A DNA stretch of 64,000 nucleotides from NCBI GenBank assembly GCA_963714065.1, contig OY970226.1:1302001-1366000 (forward strand), given 5' to 3'. The stretch is from JAZKID01 sp963714065. GTDB lineage: Bacteria > Pseudomonadota > Alphaproteobacteria > Rhizobiales > UBA4765. The translations under genes and the position numbers were made by a program. Positions 35,667-44,193 of the stretch are shown piece by piece. Position 1 is the stretch's first letter; every line of letters begins with the position of its first letter. The notes beneath the pieces were generated by a model. It was not told where the DNA came from. It did no database searches and worked only from the letters and a program-made list of their open reading frames with translations.

Positions 35667-36729
35667 GATAAGCGGTTGAGCGCATCTCCATCAGCCGCGA
35701 GGCCGTGCGCGGATAGGCTTCCGCTTCATGCCCGTCCATGTCTTCCATCAGCGCGAGCGGCTCGGCTTCGGCCGAGGCGATCAGTTTCACGCCGTTATCG
35801 TAGAGGATATCGATCAGGTTGATGAAACGGCGTATTGCATTGCGCTGCTTCAAGTAAAAACAGGGAATGGCTTCGATAAAAATCGTATGAAAATCGGCGG
35901 CAAGTTCGAGATAGTCTTCGGCGCCAAGCGGCGCTTCGCATAGATCGGCGAATGTAAAACGGCAGGCGCCGGAAACGGTGCGCGGCACGCGCAGGCTCCG
36001 CCCCTTGAAGTTCAGATACATGCCATATTCGCGCTGCCCCTGTACGCAGCTTCTCCATGCGGCGTCGAATTTCTGCTTGGCATCCTCACCCGTAAAATAT
36101 ACGCCGCTCTTTTCCAGTTTTTCCAGGCGGAAATCCTTTTTGGCATCGAGCCGCACGATATCCATTTTCTCTTTGAGAAGTGCGATAAAAGGATCGAAAT
36201 GGGAATGGTTCAGCCCGCCTTTGTAAAGATCGTCGGGCGGCATGTTGGATGTGGCGACAACGACGGTGCCGCGCGCAAAAATCTGCGTGAACAGGCGGCT
36301 TAAAATCATGGCATCCGCCACGTCCGTCACTACCATTTCGTCGAAGCACAAGAGGCGCGATTCGGCTGCAAGCTCGTTTGCAACCTTGAGCAGCGGGTTG
36401 TCCGTGCCTTTCCCGCGTTCCTTGAAAATCCGCGCATGCACGTCGCGCATGAAAGCATGAAAATGCGCACGCCGCTTTCTCCTGATCAGCAGGGATTCGA
36501 AAAACATATCCATCAGCATGGTCTTGCCGCGGCCGACCGGCCCCCAGATATAAAGTCCGCGCGGCGCGGGAACGGCAGGCCCGAAAAAAGTCCGGAGCAG
36601 GCTGCGCCGTTCTTTTTTCAGGAATGTGGCAAGCAGCCTGTTCAGGCGTTCGGCGACATCGTGCTGCGCCGCGTCGTTCTGAAGTTTCCCGGAGGCGATA
36701 GCCTGGTTATATGCTTTCAGAAGGGGCAT
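35632..36729 (-). CDS. zapE: cell division protein ZapE (AFG1-like ATPase)
   Basis: A 365-residue AAA-type ATPase of the AFG1/ZapE family, which associates with the FtsZ ring and is needed under low oxygen or heat in Escherichia coli. Walker A GPVGRGKT is at 63-70, LLCFDEMVVTDVADAMIL gives Walker B, and the sensor VVATSNMPPDDLYKGGLN follows, as in the family. Its start codon shares one base with the stop of the protease-inhibitor-like gene (TGATG), so it is translationally coupled in an mmsA-inhibitor-zapE operon. Confidence 0.94.
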   Translation of the reverse strand: MPLLKAYNQAIASGKLQNDAAQHDVAERLNRLLATFLKKERRSLLRTFFGPAVPAPRGLYIWGPVGRGKTMLMDMFFESLLIRRKRRAHFHAFMRDVHARIFKERGKGTDNPLLKVANELAAESRLLCFDEMVVTDVADAMILSRLFTQIFARGTVVVATSNMPPDDLYKGGLNHSHFDPFIALLKEKMDIVRLDAKKDFRLEKLEKSGVYFTGEDAKQKFDAAWRSCVQGQREYGMYLNFKGRSLRVPRTVSGACRFTFADLCEAPLGAEDYLELAADFHTIFIEAIPCFYLKQRNAIRRFINLIDILYDNGVKLIASAEAEPLALMEDMDGHEAEAYPRTASRLMEMRSTAYLTRQHLREHLP

Positions 36730-37085
36730 CAGCGCGAGAGCACAATATCGGACCCGGAAGGCATGCGGCCCTCGAAGCGGTCCCGGTTCTTGATTTTTAG
36801 AAGAATAACCGGCGCGCTTTTGTCGTCGGTTAGGAGAATGGATGTGCTGCGCAACCGCCAGCCCGTCACGCGCTGCAGGTCCTCGGCGGTGCAGCCGTAA
36901 ACATAGGCGGGATAACCATAAGGGCTTTTCGACACTTCAAGCGTCAGCTGGCAATCGCCGCTCATGGCCGGGCTCGAGATCGTCCAGTCGCCGGCCAGGT
37001 TTTCCGGTTTGAGGCCGAACGGTTTTTCCTGCGCATGTGCGGCGCTTGCAAATAAAATGACGGCAAGGATGAGGCTGCGTTTCAT
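36729..37085 (-). CDS. AprI/Inh-family metalloprotease inhibitor-like periplasmic protein
   Basis: A 118-residue secreted protein with signal peptide MKRSLILAVILFASAAHA. The mature part fits the AprI/Inh pattern: LAGDWTISS, a Cys in GDCQLTL, a second Cys in VYGCTAEDL forming the expected disulfide, then VTGWRLRSTSILLTDD. Family members are periplasmic beta-barrel inhibitors of serralysin-type zinc proteases. No serralysin is seen in the window. Its start directly abuts the mmsA stop and its stop overlaps zapE. The call rests on pattern and size. Confidence 0.75.
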   Translation of the reverse strand: MKRSLILAVILFASAAHAQEKPFGLKPENLAGDWTISSPAMSGDCQLTLEVSKSPYGYPAYVYGCTAEDLQRVTGWRLRSTSILLTDDKSAPVILLKIKNRDRFEGRMPSGSDIVLSR

Positions 37086-38582
37086 TCAACCCATCGTCGG
37101 AATAACGAAGCTGGCGCCTTCTTTTACGCCGGACGGCCAGCGCGAGGTGACGGTTTTGGTTTTCGTATAGAAGCGTATGGAATCCGGCCCATGCTGGTTG
37201 AGGTCGCCGAAACCGGAGCGCTTCCAGCCGCCAAAGGTGTGATAGGCGAGTGGCACGGGGATCGGCACATTCACGCCGACCATGCCGGTATTGACGTTTG
37301 ATACGAAATCGCGCGCCGTATCGCCGTCGCGCGTGTAGATCGCAACCCCGTTGCCATATTCGTGCGAGCTCGCCAGCGCCAGCGCTTCTTCGTAGGTTTC
37401 CGCGCGGGCGATGCAAAGCACGGGACCGAAAATTTCTTCCTTGTAGATTTTCATATGCGGCTTGACGTGGTCGAACAGGCAGCCGCCCATGAAATTGCCG
37501 TTCTCATATCCCTGCAGCTTGAAGCCGCGCCCGTCGACGACGAGTTTGGCGCCCTCGGTAACGCCGGCATCGACATAGGCGCGCACTTTTTCCAGATGCG
37601 CGCGGGTGACGAGCGGCCCATAATCGGCCTGCGGGTCTGTCGAGATGCCGACTTTTAGGCCCTCCACGCGCGGAATAAGTTTTTTGACGAGATTGTCGGC
37701 CGTGGCCTTGCCGACCGGCACGGCAACTGAAATCGCCATGCAGCGCTCGCCGGCCGAGCCGTAACCAGCGCCGACCAGCGCATCCACCGTCTGCTCCATA
37801 TCGGCATCCGGCATGATGATCATGTGGTTTTTGGCGCCGCCGAAACATTGCGCGCGTTTGCCCCGCTGCGCGCAGGTCTCGTAGATATATTGCGCAATCG
37901 GACTTGAGCCGACAAAACCCACCGCCATCACGCGCGGGTCGTTCAAAATCGTATCGACGGCTTCCTTGTCGCCGTTGACGACATTCAGGATGCCGGGCGG
38001 CAGGCCTGCCTCCAGCATCAGCTCGGCAAGCCGCAGCGGCACGGAAGGGTCGCGCTCGGAAGGTTTCAGGATAAAGGCATTGCCGCAGGCGATGGCGGGT
38101 GCGAATTTCCACATCGGGATCATGGCCGGAAAATTGAACGGCGTGATGCCGGCAACCACGCCGAGCGGCTGGCGCAGCGAATACATGTCGATCCCCGGCC
38201 CGGCACTTTCGGAAAACTCGCCCTTGAGCAGATGCGGAATGCCGCAGGCAAATTCCACCACTTCGAGCCCGCGCTGGATGTCGCCTGTGGCATCGGCAAT
38301 CGTCTTGCCGTGTTCGGAAGACAGAAGCCTGGCCAGTGCGGGGATTTCCTTGTTCAGAAGTTCGAGGAATTTCATCAGCACGCGGGCGCGTTTTTGCGGG
38401 TTCTGGGCAGCCCAGGCGCCTTGTGCTGCTTGCGCATTACCGATGGCGGCCTCGACCTCCGCCTTGCTTGCCAGTGCGACCTTGGCCTGTACCTCGCCGG
38501 TATTGGGATCGAATATATCGCCAAAACGATTCGACTGCCCCGCAATCCGCTTGCCGCCGATAAAATGGCCGATCTGACGCAT
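37086..38582 (-). CDS. mmsA: CoA-acylating methylmalonate-semialdehyde dehydrogenase
   Basis: Converts methylmalonate semialdehyde to propionyl-CoA (and malonate semialdehyde to acetyl-CoA) in valine, thymine and inositol catabolism. The 498-residue aldehyde dehydrogenase has GVVAGITPFNFPAMIPMW, FILKPSERDPSVP, the NAD-binding VGFVGSSPIAQYI and the catalytic Cys in GSAGERCMAIS, all of the MmsA subfamily. The ATG at 38582 follows GGAAGGGAATT. First gene of the mmsA-inhibitor-zapE operon. Confidence 0.95.
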   Translation of the reverse strand: MRQIGHFIGGKRIAGQSNRFGDIFDPNTGEVQAKVALASKAEVEAAIGNAQAAQGAWAAQNPQKRARVLMKFLELLNKEIPALARLLSSEHGKTIADATGDIQRGLEVVEFACGIPHLLKGEFSESAGPGIDMYSLRQPLGVVAGITPFNFPAMIPMWKFAPAIACGNAFILKPSERDPSVPLRLAELMLEAGLPPGILNVVNGDKEAVDTILNDPRVMAVGFVGSSPIAQYIYETCAQRGKRAQCFGGAKNHMIIMPDADMEQTVDALVGAGYGSAGERCMAISVAVPVGKATADNLVKKLIPRVEGLKVGISTDPQADYGPLVTRAHLEKVRAYVDAGVTEGAKLVVDGRGFKLQGYENGNFMGGCLFDHVKPHMKIYKEEIFGPVLCIARAETYEEALALASSHEYGNGVAIYTRDGDTARDFVSNVNTGMVGVNVPIPVPLAYHTFGGWKRSGFGDLNQHGPDSIRFYTKTKTVTSRWPSGVKEGASFVIPTMG

Positions 38583-38600
38583 AATTCCTTCCCTTCCGTC

Positions 38601-38666
38601 GTCATGCGCGGGCTTGACATCACAAATCGGATACATCCGACTTGTGGTATCAAGTCCGGCAATGAC
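38601..38666. repeat. palindromic intergenic repeat near mmsA
   Basis: A 66-bp element whose ends pair: GTCATGCGCGGGCTTGA against TCAAGTCCGGCAATGAC. Its centre, 38622-38645, is an almost perfect 24-bp palindrome (ACAAATCGGATA / CATCCGACTTGT). A closely related copy with a perfect centre lies at about 40062-40200. It sits in the 260-bp gap between mmsA and a divergent acetyltransferase; the rest of that gap shows nothing I recognise. Confidence 0.75.
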
Positions 38667-38842
38667 TAATACTAGCTAGCCTTATCGGCCAAAACCTTCA
38701 ACTTGTCGCTAATTTGGTCATCTTTGACGCCTTCAGGTTAACTAGCATCAAAGAATTCGGGGCCCTGCGATATTTGTTTACGAATTGGCAGAGAGCTTAT
38801 GCCAGTTTGGCGAGGTTGACTCGTATAAAGAGAATTTGAGCT

Positions 38843-39364
38843 GTGGCCGGATCCGTTTACAAACTTCACCCTGCTGAATTTGCAGATTATTTCAAGCACT
38901 TGACGCGTCTCGACGCGGCCGGGCGCAAGGAACGCTTCAAGGGTGGGGCTGACGACGCCTCATTGCAGGCGCATGCGCTGCGCCTTGCCATTTCCGAAAC
39001 CATCGTGCTCGGCACGCGCCTCGACGGCGATTTGCGCGCCAGCGTGGAACTGATTCCAAGCCAGAGCGGACAGACCGCGACGGCTGCCGTGATGGTCGAG
39101 CCGCTCTATCGCGGGCACGGGATCGGCCGCAGGCTTCTCGAAGAAGCCATGACCGTCAGCCGGCCTTTGGGAATTCGTTCGCTTTTATTCGATGTCAACC
39201 CGACGAACGAGGCCATGGTGCATCTGATTGCATCGCTCGGCGCGCAGCCGACATCGCAAAAAGGCCTCTTTACTCTCAACTTGGAGCGCCGCGCCGCGCC
39301 GCGCGAAGAACAGACCGCCGCTTCCAATATCCCCAATCCCAGTATTTCCATAAAAACGGCGTAA
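38843..39364 (+). CDS. GNAT family N-acetyltransferase
   Basis: A 173-residue acetyltransferase-fold protein. The acetyl-CoA loop VEPLYRGHGIGRRLLEEAM lies near residues 77-95, after the strand TATAAVMVE, with DVNPTNEAMVHLIASLG as the C-terminal alpha/beta element. The first 60 residues and the last 30 are not informative, and the substrate is unknown. The GTG start has only a weak ribosome-binding site. It is monocistronic, divergent from mmsA and convergent with the DHFR-like gene. Confidence 0.75.
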   Translation: MAGSVYKLHPAEFADYFKHLTRLDAAGRKERFKGGADDASLQAHALRLAISETIVLGTRLDGDLRASVELIPSQSGQTATAAVMVEPLYRGHGIGRRLLEEAMTVSRPLGIRSLLFDVNPTNEAMVHLIASLGAQPTSQKGLFTLNLERRAAPREEQTAASNIPNPSISIKTA

Positions 39365-39370
39365 GCGGTT

Positions 39371-39919
39371 TTACTCATAAAGACAAAGCGTCAGCGGCGC
39401 GCCGAGAGAGCGCTCTTCTTTCAAAATCAAACCATGCGCGCGCAATATATCGTCGGCGCTGCGATGATCCGTGCAATCGCGAAAAAGCTTTTTGCCCTCA
39501 ATAAGGCGCAGGCCTTTCACACGCGTCAGGTGAAAACAGGCAAAGCCGAGTACCCAGCAAGCCTCAATCACATGCGCGCCGCCCGGCACGGCAACGCGGC
39601 CGCCATGCGGCAGGATTTTTTGCAATGCTTCCTTTAAGGTAAGCTTTTCAGGGTTGAGAAAATAAACGTTTTCTTCCAGCATTAGCCCGTCTGACTTCGA
39701 TGTCAGTACGAGGCGCGAGCGCGAGGACATGTTCGGAAACATGCGATGCGCGATGCTACCCATCACGACAAGCTGCGCCTTGTTTAGTTCTTCCTGAAAA
39801 TATTTCTGGTCGGCCGGATATTTCAGCGCATCCGGAATTTCATCGCGCAGATCGGCGATGATGTCGTCGTCGCTGGCGATCGCGTAGCCGTGAAGTTCAT
39901 ATTTAAGTACTGGCTTCAT
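39371..39919 (-). CDS. dihydrofolate reductase-like protein
   Basis: A 182-residue protein whose layout follows DHFR: an N-terminal strand YAIASDDDIIADLRDEIP, LVVMGSIAHRMFPN where classical DHFR has VIMGRxTWESI, RLVLTSK for the adenine side, and VAVPGGAHVIEACWVLG matching the IGGxxxY NADPH segment, then EGKKLF. The usual Arg/Lys and Thr after the glycine are Ser and Ala here. It could be a genuine divergent reductase or a RibD-C-like relative. It is followed upstream by a repeat-rich 325-bp gap. Confidence 0.62.
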   Translation of the reverse strand: MKPVLKYELHGYAIASDDDIIADLRDEIPDALKYPADQKYFQEELNKAQLVVMGSIAHRMFPNMSSRSRLVLTSKSDGLMLEENVYFLNPEKLTLKEALQKILPHGGRVAVPGGAHVIEACWVLGFACFHLTRVKGLRLIEGKKLFRDCTDHRSADDILRAHGLILKEERSLGAPLTLCLYE

Positions 39920-39926
39920 TTAATTT

Positions 39927-40233
39927 GTCATTCGCGCTGCGCGCTCATTTATGGCGTAACCATGGAGTTGAAAGGACCGTTGCATCCGTGTCATCCTGAG
40001 CACCCGGATCATGCCTCCGGCATGTCCGAGTATAAACTCCGCAAAGGATCTCTTCATTTGTCATACGCGGGCTTGACCCGCGTATCCATCATAAATTTTA
40101 AAAGAGGGATTGCGTAGGAACTTGGCGAAGCCAAGTTCCTTAAAGTTTAATACCATAAGTCGGATATATCCGACTTATAGTGTCAAGCCCGGCAATGACG
40201 AAAATAAGATTCTTCACTTCGCTCAGTATGACA
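39927..40233. repeat. composite repeat array in the sdhB 3' flank
   Basis: The whole 325-bp gap between sdhB and the DHFR-like gene is repeat-like and holds no gene. It strings together GTCATTCGCGCTGCGCGCTC, GTCATCCTGAGCACC, a GTCATACGCGGGCTTGACCCGCG unit, a perfect hairpin at 40116-40140 (AGGAACTTGGC-GAA-GCCAAGTTCCT), a perfect 24-bp palindrome at 40155-40178, and a TTCGCTCAGTATGAC end. Several of these pieces occur separately elsewhere in the window, so this looks like nested insertion of small palindromic elements. Confidence 0.75.
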
Positions 40234-40244
40234 ATACAGCCGGT

Positions 40245-41024
40245 TTACGCCTCCCGCTCCACCATCTTCTTCTTGATTTCGGCGATGGCCTTGGCGGGGT
40301 TCAGACCTTTCGGGCACACCTGCGCGCAGTTCATAATCGTGTGGCAGCGGTAAAGCTTGAACGGGTCTTCAAGCGCATCGAGCCGCTCGTCCATCGCCTC
40401 GTCGCGCGAATCCGAAATCCAGCGATAGGATTGAAGAAGGGTTGCCGGCCCCAGATAACGCTCGGCATTCCACCAATAGGACGGGCACGAGGTGGAGCAG
40501 CAGGCGCATAAAATACATTCGTAAAGTCCGTCGAGCTTTTCGCGATCGTTTGGCGATTGCAGCCGTTCTTTTTCGGGCGTCGGCGACGCGCTTTTCAGCG
40601 ACGGCTGAATGGAGGCATATTGCGCATAGAACAGCGTGAGATCGGGCACGAGGTCCTTCACCACTTTCATATGCGGCAGCGGATAGATTTTGATGACGCC
40701 TTCGATCTCGTCCATGCTTTTCGTGCAGGCAAGCGTGTTGGCGCCGTCGACATTCATCGAGCAGGAGCCGCAAATGCCTTCGCGGCACGAGCGACGGAAA
40801 GTGAGCGTCGGGTCGATCTTGTTCTTGATATAGATGATCGCGTCCAGCACCATCGGCCCGCAATCGTCGGGATCGATGAAATAGGTATCGACGCGCGGGT
40901 TCACGCCGGTTTCGGGATCGAAGCGGTAGATGCGAAATTCGCGCAATCTGGCTGCACCCTTCGGTTTCGGCCACGTCTTGCCTGCCGTAATTCTGGAATT
41001 TTTCGGCAAGGTCAGCGCAACCAT
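40245..41024 (-). CDS. sdhB: succinate dehydrogenase iron-sulfur subunit
   Basis: Electron-transfer subunit of respiratory complex II. The 259-residue product has all three cluster motifs: SCREGICGSCSMNVDG for [2Fe-2S], CILCACCSTSCP and CHTIMNCAQVCPKGLNP for the [4Fe-4S] and [3Fe-4S] clusters. The ATG at 41024 behind AAAGGTTGACCCC is preferred to a TTG that would overlap the preceding stop. It lies downstream of an FkbM methyltransferase and an orphan gene, which separate it from sdhA. Confidence 0.97.
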   Translation of the reverse strand: MVALTLPKNSRITAGKTWPKPKGAARLREFRIYRFDPETGVNPRVDTYFIDPDDCGPMVLDAIIYIKNKIDPTLTFRRSCREGICGSCSMNVDGANTLACTKSMDEIEGVIKIYPLPHMKVVKDLVPDLTLFYAQYASIQPSLKSASPTPEKERLQSPNDREKLDGLYECILCACCSTSCPSYWWNAERYLGPATLLQSYRWISDSRDEAMDERLDALEDPFKLYRCHTIMNCAQVCPKGLNPAKAIAEIKKKMVEREA

Positions 41025-41029
41025 GGGGG

Positions 41030-41830
41030 TCAACCTTTCAGGCGCAACAAGGCGTTGGAGCGCGTGGCGCCGACACGTTCATAACCAATGGCGGTTAAAT
41101 AATCGAGAACGCTTGTCCCCCATCTCTTGCCGCGCGTCTGCTCGATGACGATGGTGCGCGGCCACAGGCTTTTCGGTGCGCCAGAAAAAAACGGCAGCAG
41201 GGCCTTGTCTTCATACCCTTCGATATCGATTTTCAGCGTATCGATCTTCTCAATGGCAAGCCCGGCAAGAATTGTCGCCAATGGTTTTACGCGAACGCAC
41301 AGCTCGCCACCCTCGATAATCCTGCTGCCGCCGAGGCTTTTGGCCATCGAATGAAAAGCAATCTCGCCGTCCTGCGCGCCGACGGCGGTCTCAATCACCG
41401 TAATCGTCTGCGCTTTTGCCAGGGCGATATTTTCATGCAGGCGCGGCAGGATTTTGGGATTGGGCTCGATGGCAAGCACATGTCCGGCCGGCCCATGCGG
41501 CTTGGCCATGAGGATCGAATACAGGCCGATATTGGCGCCAATATCGACGAATATGCCGTCTGCCGGGGTATTATGGCGCAAGAATTCGATTTCCCGCAGA
41601 TTATAGACCGGGTTCAGCAGCATACCGAGATCGATATTGCTGTCTTGCGGGTAAAGCCGGAACTTGATGCCGCAGAATTCCGCATCCACCGGCAGGCGAT
41701 GCAGCACGTTCAGGATTTTTCCGAGCTTATGGCGGAAAAACCCGCGCTTGAGGAATGTTTTCTGCGCAAGCCCGACAACGGGGCGCAGGGTGGGCGGCAG
41801 GGTATAGGTGCCGAAGTCTGGGGTCATCAT
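41030..41830 (-). CDS. FkbM family methyltransferase inside the sdh operon
   Basis: A 266-residue SAM-dependent methyltransferase of the FkbM family: FVDIGANIGLYSILMA near residue 93 (SAM motif I), LAIEPNPKILPRLHENI (motif II region) and DTLKIDIEGYEDKALL (FkbM hallmark). The family O-methylates sugars, polyketides and other small molecules; the substrate here is unknown. It ends 5 nt before sdhB and shares its strand, so it is likely co-transcribed with the succinate dehydrogenase genes. Either of two adjacent ATGs (41830, 41827) may start it; the second is better spaced from AAGG. Confidence 0.88.
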   Translation of the reverse strand: MMTPDFGTYTLPPTLRPVVGLAQKTFLKRGFFRHKLGKILNVLHRLPVDAEFCGIKFRLYPQDSNIDLGMLLNPVYNLREIEFLRHNTPADGIFVDIGANIGLYSILMAKPHGPAGHVLAIEPNPKILPRLHENIALAKAQTITVIETAVGAQDGEIAFHSMAKSLGGSRIIEGGELCVRVKPLATILAGLAIEKIDTLKIDIEGYEDKALLPFFSGAPKSLWPRTIVIEQTRGKRWGTSVLDYLTAIGYERVGATRSNALLRLKG

Positions 41831-41906
41831 GGCCTTAATCTGGGCGTTTGGCCCCGCAAAAGCAAGTTTTGGACAGGTTTCAAATGGAGATGCCTGCCGA
41901 TATTGC

Positions 41907-42368
41907 CTAATTTTTGGGTAGGCGCGGGTAGCGAGACAGCCCTAAAATCTTTCCATTTTGGAACAGGTTTTCCCAGAAATAAGATGTCGGGTTGATCTGA
42001 GGACAAGGGTTACCGGCACAGGCCATTTCTTGTGGCGTCAATTCCTTGCCTAACTTGCTGTCTTCGTCAACGACATGCGCCGACATCGGACAAAGGTTGT
42101 TTTTATTGACGATCACAACAAAAATCAGCTTCTTGTCGTGCTCATACAATATGATTGCGGCTTCAGGATTTTCAGGCGTACTCGATTTCTGTTTGACGAG
42201 TTCTTCGATGGCCTGATTATTTGCGGCGAGAAATTCCTCGAAATTCGGCTTAGTCTTTTCTGCCTGTTTCTCTATTTGTTTTTCTATGTGAGCAGTTGCT
42301 TGCAAAGGAAACGGAGCATTGGTGAAGGAAGGGATTTTGCGGTTGCCGCAGCCGATTGCCATATTCAT
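41907..42368 (-). CDS. orphan protein between sdhA and fkbM-like gene
   Basis: A 153-residue protein without a recognised family. The ATG at 42368 has a strong ribosome-binding site (CTAGGAGGAGCGCAT). Three short features are visible: a charged helical stretch EKQIEKQAEKTKPNFEEFL, a beta-like AAIILYEHDKKLIFVVIV, and a cysteine pair (ACAGNPCPQ) after an acidic VDEDSKLGKELTPQEM that resembles a degraded calcium loop. A+T-rich relative to sdhA. It sits inside the sdh operon, 31 nt after sdhA, which argues for co-expression but not for a role in complex II. Confidence 0.65.
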   Translation of the reverse strand: MNMAIGCGNRKIPSFTNAPFPLQATAHIEKQIEKQAEKTKPNFEEFLAANNQAIEELVKQKSSTPENPEAAIILYEHDKKLIFVVIVNKNNLCPMSAHVVDEDSKLGKELTPQEMACAGNPCPQINPTSYFWENLFQNGKILGLSRYPRLPKN

Positions 42369-42399
42369 ATGCGCTCCTCCTAGCAAAAAAGAAAAACTG

Positions 42400-44193
42400 T
42401 CAGTACACCCGCGCTTTCGGCGGAATATACTCCACCTCATTCGATAGCGTGTACGTGTGTACCGGCCGGTAATCGATGTGCACTTTATGCGTTTTATCGT
42501 CGGCCCAGGCGAGCGTGTGCTTCATCCAGGTCTTGTCGTCGCGTTCGGGATAATCCCCGCGCGCATGCGCGCCGCGGCTTTCCTGCCGGTTGAGAGCGGA
42601 TTCGACGGTAACGACCGCCTGCGACACGAGGTTGATCAGCTCCAGCGTCTCAATGAGATCGGTATTCCAGATCAGCGAGCGGTCGGTGGTTTTCAGGTCG
42701 GACAGCCCCTGCCAGATCTTGCGCATGCGCTCAAAGCCCTGTTGCAGGGTTTCTTTGTTACGGAACACGGCGCAATCTTCCTGCATGGTTTTTTGCATGG
42801 CAAGGCGCAGCTCGGCTGTGGGCGTTGAGCCATTGGCGTTTCGGGTCTTGTCGAAACGCTGCAATGTCTCCTCGCCGGCACTTTTGGAGAATTCAGGCTG
42901 GGCGGCGCCCGCTTTCAGCGTGTCGGCACAGCGAAGCGCCGCCGCGCGCCCGAACACGACAAGATCGATCAGCGAATTCGAGCCAAGCCGGTTGGCGCCA
43001 TGCACGGAGACGCAAGCCGCTTCGCCGAGCGCCATCAGGCCCGGCACGATGCTTTCGGCATCGCTGCCTTTCTTGGTGACGACCTCGCCGTGATAATTTG
43101 CAGGAATGCCGCCCATATTGTAGTGAACCGTCGGCAGAACGGGAATGGGCTGCCGCGTCACGTCGACACCGGCGAAAATCTTGGCAGATTCAGAAATGCC
43201 GGGCAGACGCTCATGCAGGATTTTCGGGTCGAGATGGTCGAGATGAAGATAGATATGATCCTTATTCTTGCCGACGCCGCGCCCCTCGCGGATCTCGATG
43301 GTCATGGCGCGCGAGACGACATCGCGGGAGGCAAGATCTTTCGCGGATGGTGCATAGCGTTCCATGAAACGCTCGCCCGCCGAATTGGTGAGATAGCCGC
43401 CTTCGCCGCGCGCGCCTTCGGTGATCAGGCAGCCCGCGCCGTAAATGCCGGTGGGGTGAAATTGCACGAATTCCATGTCCTGCAGCGGGAGGCCCGCGCG
43501 CAACGCCATCGCATTGCCGTCGCCGGTGCAGGTGTGCGCGGAGGTTGCGGAAAAATAGGCGCGGCCATAGCCGCCCGTCGCCAGAATGGTTTTCTGCGCG
43601 CGAAAACGGTGCAGCGTGCCGTCGTCCAGACATAGCGCGATCACGCCGCGGCAAACGCCGTCCTCGTCCATGATCAGGTCGAGCGTGAAATATTCGATGA
43701 AAAATTCCGCCGCATGCCGCAGGCTCTGGCCATATAGAGTGTGCAGAATGGCATGCCCCGTGCGGTCGGCCGCAGCGCAAGTGCGTTGTGCGATGCCCTT
43801 GCCAAAATGCGTCGTCATGCCGCCGAAGGGGCGCTGGTAGATTTTGCCCTCTTCCGTGCGCGAGAATGGCACGCCCCAGTGCTCGAGCTCGTAGACGGCA
43901 GCCGCCGCATTGCGGCAGAGATATTCGATCGCATCCTGGTCGCCGAGCCAGTCCGAACCCTTGACGGTATCGTACATATGCCAGCGCCAGTCGTCCTCGC
44001 CCATATTGCCGAGTGCTGCCGAAATACCGCCTTGCGCCGCAACCGTGTGCGAGCGGGTCGGAAAAACTTTCGTGATGCAAGCCGTTTTCAGCCCCGCCTG
44101 TGCGCAGCCGGTCAGCGCGCGCAATCCGGCTCCACCTGCGCCGACGACGACGACATCGAAACTATGATCGACGAATTCGTAAGTCTTCGCCAT
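42400..44193 (-). CDS. sdhA: succinate dehydrogenase flavoprotein subunit
   Basis: Catalytic FAD subunit of complex II, oxidising succinate to fumarate. The 597-residue protein has the FAD-binding GAGGAGLRAL at 18-27, the covalently flavinylated histidine His49 in RSHTVAAQGG, the active-site HPTGIYGAGCLITEGARGEGGYL, and the C-terminal RQESRGAHAR and VEYIPPKARVY. It follows sdhD directly; its stop is followed after 31 nt by an orphan gene rather than by sdhB. Confidence 0.98.
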   Translation of the reverse strand: MAKTYEFVDHSFDVVVVGAGGAGLRALTGCAQAGLKTACITKVFPTRSHTVAAQGGISAALGNMGEDDWRWHMYDTVKGSDWLGDQDAIEYLCRNAAAAVYELEHWGVPFSRTEEGKIYQRPFGGMTTHFGKGIAQRTCAAADRTGHAILHTLYGQSLRHAAEFFIEYFTLDLIMDEDGVCRGVIALCLDDGTLHRFRAQKTILATGGYGRAYFSATSAHTCTGDGNAMALRAGLPLQDMEFVQFHPTGIYGAGCLITEGARGEGGYLTNSAGERFMERYAPSAKDLASRDVVSRAMTIEIREGRGVGKNKDHIYLHLDHLDPKILHERLPGISESAKIFAGVDVTRQPIPVLPTVHYNMGGIPANYHGEVVTKKGSDAESIVPGLMALGEAACVSVHGANRLGSNSLIDLVVFGRAAALRCADTLKAGAAQPEFSKSAGEETLQRFDKTRNANGSTPTAELRLAMQKTMQEDCAVFRNKETLQQGFERMRKIWQGLSDLKTTDRSLIWNTDLIETLELINLVSQAVVTVESALNRQESRGAHARGDYPERDDKTWMKHTLAWADDKTHKVHIDYRPVHTYTLSNEVEYIPPKARVY

